Shown one piece after another: positions 5,225-7,971 of a stretch of DNA of 7,971 nt. The first letter of the stretch is position 1, and each line of letters begins with the position of its first letter. Both the position numbers and the translations under genes were made by a program. The notes beneath the pieces were generated by a model. The model made no database searches. It saw only the letters and a program-made list of their open reading frames with translations, and was not told where the DNA came from. This stretch comes from an uncultured Peptococcaceae bacterium (GTDB taxonomy: Bacteria > Bacillota > Peptococcia > Peptococcales > Peptococcaceae), in NCBI GenBank assembly GCA_937922955.1, contig CALAKO010000145.1, positions 1-7,971 of the forward strand, written 5' to 3'.

Positions 5225-7093
5225 TCATTGCTTTCGTCTCAGACGCGCTTGGAGATCCTGATGGGTCTTCAAGTAAGTGTGGATGGTTTCGGCAAGGTCG
5301 CGGCTGATGCCGGGCACCTCTGCGAGTGCATCCACGTCTGCACTTTGAATTTTACTAAATGAACCGAAGTGGGTCAAGAGATTCTCCTTGCGTTTTTTGC
5401 CAACACCGGGAATATCGTCGAGCACAGAGGCCAGCTGGCGTTTTCCGCGCAGCGACCGGTGGTAGGTGATGGCGAAACGGTGGGATTCATCGCGCACGCG
5501 CTGAATGAGATAAAGGGCGTTGGATTGGCGCGGGAGGACGATCGGCTCTTCTTCGTTTTCTTTGAAGAGCAGTTCTTCCTGCTTGGCCAGGCCAAAAGTG
5601 GGAATGTAGGCATAACCTTGTTCACGCATGGCGCGGCGGGCATAGCCGAGTTGCCCTTTGCCGCCGTCGATGATGACGAGATCAGGCAGCCAGGCGAATT
5701 TACCCATTTTCATGCCGCTTTCCAACTCTTTAGTGGCGTGGCTGAAACGGCGGGTGATGACTTCGTGCATGCTGGCAAAGTCGTTCGGCCCTTCCACAGT
5801 CTTTATTTTAAAATGGCGGTACTGACTTTTGGCAGGTTTGCCGGCGACAAAAACCACCATGGAAGCGACGGAATCGGTGCCCTGGATGTTGGAAATGTCG
5901 TAGCACTCGATGCGGTTGGGCAGGCGATCCAGGCCGAGGTATTCTTTGAGATCGACGAGGGCGCCTTCGGTGCGTTCGCGCGCGCGTTCGCCGCTGATGA
6001 TGCGCTTGGAAAGGGCTTCTTCGGCGTTGCGGCGCACCAGATCCATGAGGGCGCGGGTCTGCCCCTGTTTTGGCACGTGGAACTGCACTTTGGCACCGTG
6101 TTTTTCGGAAAGCAGCGCTTCCAGAGCGGCTTCGTCGTCAAAATCGCGGTCGATGTAAATGGTACGCGGCACCGCTTCCTGATCCAGGTAGAACTGTTTC
6201 ATGAAGCTGGAAAACACTTCTTCGTCGCTGTCGTTTTTATTGGCGTGGAGAGGGTAGGACTCGCGGCCAAGGATTTTGCCGCCGCGTACGAAAAAGACCT
6301 GCATCATGGCGCCAAGGTCATTGCGCGCCATGGCCACGAGGTCGTGGTTGCCGATGCTTTGGCTGCTGGCTTTCTGGCGGTCGCTGATGGCGTCGATGGC
6401 GCGAATCTGATCGCGGAGCTGAGCGGCAGTTTCAAATTCCAGCGCATCGGAGGCCTCAAGCATGTCTTTTTCGAGACGCTTGCGCAGCGGCTCGATGTGG
6501 CCGTTGAAAAAATCCGCCACTTGTTCAATCATGGCGTTGTAGTCGGCTTTGCTGATATGGCCGACGCATGGACCTTTGCACAAGCCCAAATGCTCATTGA
6601 GGCAACTCATGCCTTTGTTGAACTGGCTGTTGGAGCAGGTGCGAAACGGAAAGAGTCGATGGGTCAAGTCCAGCGTCTCACGCAGCTCGGTGACGTTGGT
6701 GTAGGGGCCGAAGTAGCGAGAGCCGTCGCGGATGACCTGACGGGTGATAAAGATGCGCGGATAGTCCTCTTTGGTGATGCGCAGATAGGGATAGGTTTTG
6801 CCGTCTTTAAGGCTGATGTTGTACTTGGGGCGATATTTTTTAATAAGATTGCACTCAAGCACCAGCGCTTCCGTTTCGTTGTCGACAATGATGTATTCCA
6901 AATCTTCGATGTGGCGCACCAGCGCCTTGGTTTTCACGGCCTCCTTTGGCTGGGCGCGAAAATAGGAGCGCACGCGATTTTTCAAATTGATGGCCTTGCC
7001 GACATAGATGATTTTGCCCTCGGCGTCTTTCATGAGGTAGACGCCGGGATTGGTCGGCAGCGTGGCCAGTTTTTGTTTGATGGTATCGTTCAT
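5225..7093 (-). CDS. uvrC: UvrABC excision nuclease subunit C
   Basis: UvrC makes the two cuts on either side of a bulky DNA lesion during nucleotide excision repair, after UvrA and UvrB have located it. The 622-residue product has the full family layout. The N-terminal GIY-YIG nuclease (about 12-90) contains GVYL, YVGKA, NLKNR and Glu80. Four cysteines (153, 164, 172, 176) match the iron-sulphur cluster set described for UvrC. The UVR motif that contacts UvrB is at about 203-238. The RNase H-like nuclease includes Asp399 (ECYDISN), Asp476 (IIDGGKGQ) and His538 (DESHRFA). Tandem helix-hairpin-helix motifs occupy about 558-608 (IPGVGKKRKENLL; VPGISRDLAETI). The ATG at 7093 is chosen because AAGGGA precedes it by 8 bases; an in-frame ATG at 7117 has no such site and would be almost at the predicted transcription start. 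Length and residues indicate an intact enzyme. Confidence 0.97.
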   Translation of the reverse strand: MNDTIKQKLATLPTNPGVYLMKDAEGKIIYVGKAINLKNRVRSYFRAQPKEAVKTKALVRHIEDLEYIIVDNETEALVLECNLIKKYRPKYNISLKDGKTYPYLRITKEDYPRIFITRQVIRDGSRYFGPYTNVTELRETLDLTHRLFPFRTCSNSQFNKGMSCLNEHLGLCKGPCVGHISKADYNAMIEQVADFFNGHIEPLRKRLEKDMLEASDALEFETAAQLRDQIRAIDAISDRQKASSQSIGNHDLVAMARNDLGAMMQVFFVRGGKILGRESYPLHANKNDSDEEVFSSFMKQFYLDQEAVPRTIYIDRDFDDEAALEALLSEKHGAKVQFHVPKQGQTRALMDLVRRNAEEALSKRIISGERARERTEGALVDLKEYLGLDRLPNRIECYDISNIQGTDSVASMVVFVAGKPAKSQYRHFKIKTVEGPNDFASMHEVITRRFSHATKELESGMKMGKFAWLPDLVIIDGGKGQLGYARRAMREQGYAYIPTFGLAKQEELLFKENEEEPIVLPRQSNALYLIQRVRDESHRFAITYHRSLRGKRQLASVLDDIPGVGKKRKENLLTHFGSFSKIQSADVDALAEVPGISRDLAETIHTYLKTHQDLQARLRRKQ

Positions 7094-7128
7094 GGGCGAA
7101 TTCCCTTCGTTTGTCATAAGATGGCTCT

Positions 7129-7157
7129 ATCATACCATAAGTGGTTGATGCGTGCAA
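7129..7157 (-). promoter_or_regulatory. Promoter of uvrC
   Basis: On the minus strand, TTGCAC (7157-7152) and TATGAT (7134-7129) are 17 bp apart, a good sigma-A-like pair. Transcription would start near 7122, giving a leader of about 30 bases before the uvrC ATG at 7093. No LexA-type (SOS) box of the GAAC-N4-GTTC form is seen here. Confidence 0.55.
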
Positions 7158-7228
7158 AAGACAGCAAGAGCTGCACTGATTTTGTAACGGAAAAGTGAAA
7201 ACTAGACAATTTTCGGAAAGAAGAAAGG

Positions 7229-7275
7229 AGAAAACCCATCAGTTTTCTATTTAATATGGAAGCCTGTGTTATAAT
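7229..7275 (+). promoter_or_regulatory. Extended -10 promoter with upstream dyad, for the four-helix membrane protein
   Basis: TATAAT at 7270-7275 is preceded by TG at 7267-7268, an extended -10. No good -35 is present at the right distance (7247-7252 is CTATTT). Just upstream is a perfect 7-bp dyad, AGAAAAC at 7229-7235 and GTTTTCT at 7242-7248, overlapping the -35 position; it may bind a regulator. The start near 7282 rules out translation starts at 7256 and 7277. Confidence 0.45.
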
Positions 7276-7333
7276 AATGCAAAGGAATAATGGCACAAGA
7301 GGGTCGTCTTGCAAAACAGGGAGAGTGGAGCGT

Positions 7334-7723
7334 ATGAAACGAATAGGGGCTTATTTGCTGGCATTGATGCTTGCTGGACTGGCGTGTTGGGCGGGGGCTC
7401 AGTTTAACGACTGGGAAGCGGTGCAGAGGTATGAGGTGTCGCCTCTCACTGCGTATGTGCTTAAGCTTTTGTGTGTTTCGGCTTTGGTGTTTGCTTCGGG
7501 GATTTGCTGTGGCACGTTGTTCAAAAGCGACAAACGAACACGGACGGTGGCGGTTGTTTATTTTGTTTTGCTGCTGCTGATACAGGTGGGATATTTGCTT
7601 CTGGGAACTGTCAGCGTTAGCACAATTCTGGCAAATGGTCTGGTGATTGTTGCGAATATGTCATTGTTGACGTACTTATCGGCGTTTTTGGCTGGTATGG
7701 CCGTTGGCAGCAGAAAAGAATAA
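7334..7723 (+). CDS. Four-helix membrane protein, function unknown
   Basis: The ATG at 7334 is chosen because AGGGAG at 7318-7323 and GGAG at 7327-7330 precede it; the in-frame ATGs at 7256 and 7277 lie before the predicted transcription start, and the extra residues are polar with no family pattern. The 129-residue product begins MKRIGAYLLALML. It has four hydrophobic stretches, at about residues 5-22, 38-62, 71-90 and 95-122, with basic residues at both ends and after helix 2 (KSDKRTRT). This predicts a small integral inner-membrane protein with both ends on the cytoplasmic side. Two cysteines close the second helix (ICCG). It is transcribed away from uvrC and forms a single-gene unit that ends at a terminator. 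I do not recognise a specific family; the general shape resembles the TIGR04086-type small membrane proteins, but this is only an impression. Confidence 0.75.
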   Translation: MKRIGAYLLALMLAGLACWAGAQFNDWEAVQRYEVSPLTAYVLKLLCVSALVFASGICCGTLFKSDKRTRTVAVVYFVLLLLIQVGYLLLGTVSVSTILANGLVIVANMSLLTYLSAFLAGMAVGSRKE

Positions 7724-7758
7724 ATGATTCATCTATGTGCTCGAATGCACCAGCGGTG

Positions 7759-7814
7759 AAAAGCGCTTTGTTGGCTGTGGCTCATTTTTTGAGCCAAGCG
7801 ACAGGGCGCTTTTT
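7759..7814 (+). terminator. Compound hairpin terminator
   Basis: An outer stem pairs 7759-7771 with 7801-7813 over 13 positions, including two G-U pairs, and ends in five Us. It encloses a second perfect hairpin, GGCTCA (7779-7784) with TGAGCC (7790-7795), around a T5 loop. It lies 35 bp after the stop of the membrane protein gene. Other pairings are possible within it, for example TTGGCT at 7771-7776 with AGCCAA at 7792-7797. Confidence 0.75.
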
Positions 7815-7859
7815 GTGTTTTACGCTTGGAGTGGAGAAAGATCAAAAAAAGTCAAAAAC

Positions 7860-7919
7860 ACGATTATATTAAAATAAAGTTGATTACAAACGATTAAAAG
7901 AAAATAAAGTTAATTATAA
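7860..7919 (+). repeat. Two imperfect 30-bp tandem repeats, AT-rich
   Basis: Units 7860-7889 and 7890-7919 agree at 25 of 30 positions. Each begins ACGATTA and contains AAAATAAAGTT followed by ATTA. The 30-bp period is close to three helical turns, so a protein could bind both copies on one face of the DNA. They sit directly upstream of a promoter reading out of the window. Confidence 0.75.
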
Positions 7920-7923
7920 TATT

Positions 7924-7943
7924 AATTTGACCAAAATTTGACC
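7924..7943 (+). repeat. Direct repeat AATTTGACC with 11-bp period
   Basis: AATTTGACC occurs at 7924-7932 and again, identically, at 7935-7943, separated by AA. The 11-bp period is about one helical turn. The second copy abuts the -35 element of the outgoing promoter, a common position for an activator site. Confidence 0.7.
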
Positions 7944-7971
7944 TTTACATTCTGACGGCGGTGGGTATAAT
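7944..7971 (+). promoter_or_regulatory. Promoter of a gene beyond the right edge
   Basis: TTTACA at 7944-7949 and a consensus TATAAT at 7966-7971 are separated by 16 bp. The AT-rich repeat region upstream could act as an UP element or regulator-binding region. The gene it drives is outside the window. Confidence 0.6.

Noticed and set aside
7094..7160. SOS (LexA) control of uvrC
   Set aside because: No CGAAC-N4-GTTCG type box could be found near the promoter.
5369..7198. A 609-codon open frame on the + strand opposite uvrC
   Set aside because: It lies wholly against uvrC and its promoter, has no family resemblance, and reflects the codon pattern of uvrC. All conserved residues belong to the minus-strand reading.

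Overview
The window looks like chromosomal DNA of a Gram-positive-lineage bacterium (Bacillota, perhaps Negativicutes or Clostridia; the exact group cannot be fixed from this sequence). The signs are strong GGAGG-type ribosome binding sites before almost every gene, sigma-A-like promoters, compact intrinsic terminators, secreted proteins carrying the 'copper amine oxidase N-terminal' stalk domain, and a MerR/TipAS regulator. Base composition is intermediate, with local AT-rich patches. There is no tRNA, rRNA, CRISPR array, insertion sequence or clear prophage.

Left part (1-2064, + strand): a likely four-gene operon. It encodes a secreted stalk-domain protein with an unrecognised C-terminal half (61-1233), two very small membrane proteins (1266-1430 and 1485-1754) and a small soluble protein that may resemble DUF2007 (1767-2024). 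It ends at a 19-bp-stem terminator.

Middle (2065-4008, + strand): a single-gene unit with a good extended -10 promoter. The gene encodes a large secreted NlpC/P60 (C40) peptidase followed by an FN3-like segment, two InlB-type B-repeats and a C-terminal stalk domain. It ends at a perfect bidirectional hairpin shared with the convergent merR gene.

Right-middle (4034-7157, - strand): a MerR-family regulator with a TipAS-type ligand-binding domain, read from its own promoter. That promoter has a 19-bp spacer filled by a near-perfect dyad, the classical MerR design. Upstream of it lie uvrC and, 21 bp after uvrC, a DUF360/YvlD-type membrane protein, probably co-transcribed from a promoter at 7129-7157 and ended by a GAAA-loop terminator at 4824-4855.

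Right end (7215-7971, + strand): a 129-residue four-helix membrane protein of unknown function, a compound hairpin terminator, then an AT-rich regulatory region. That region holds two imperfect 30-bp tandem repeats, a 9-mer repeated with an 11-bp period, and a promoter reading out of the window.

I found no convincing complete new system. The strongest points for follow-up are the MerR operator with no neighbouring target gene, the small secreted/membrane operon at the left, the multidomain C40 peptidase and the repeat-rich promoter region at the right edge.
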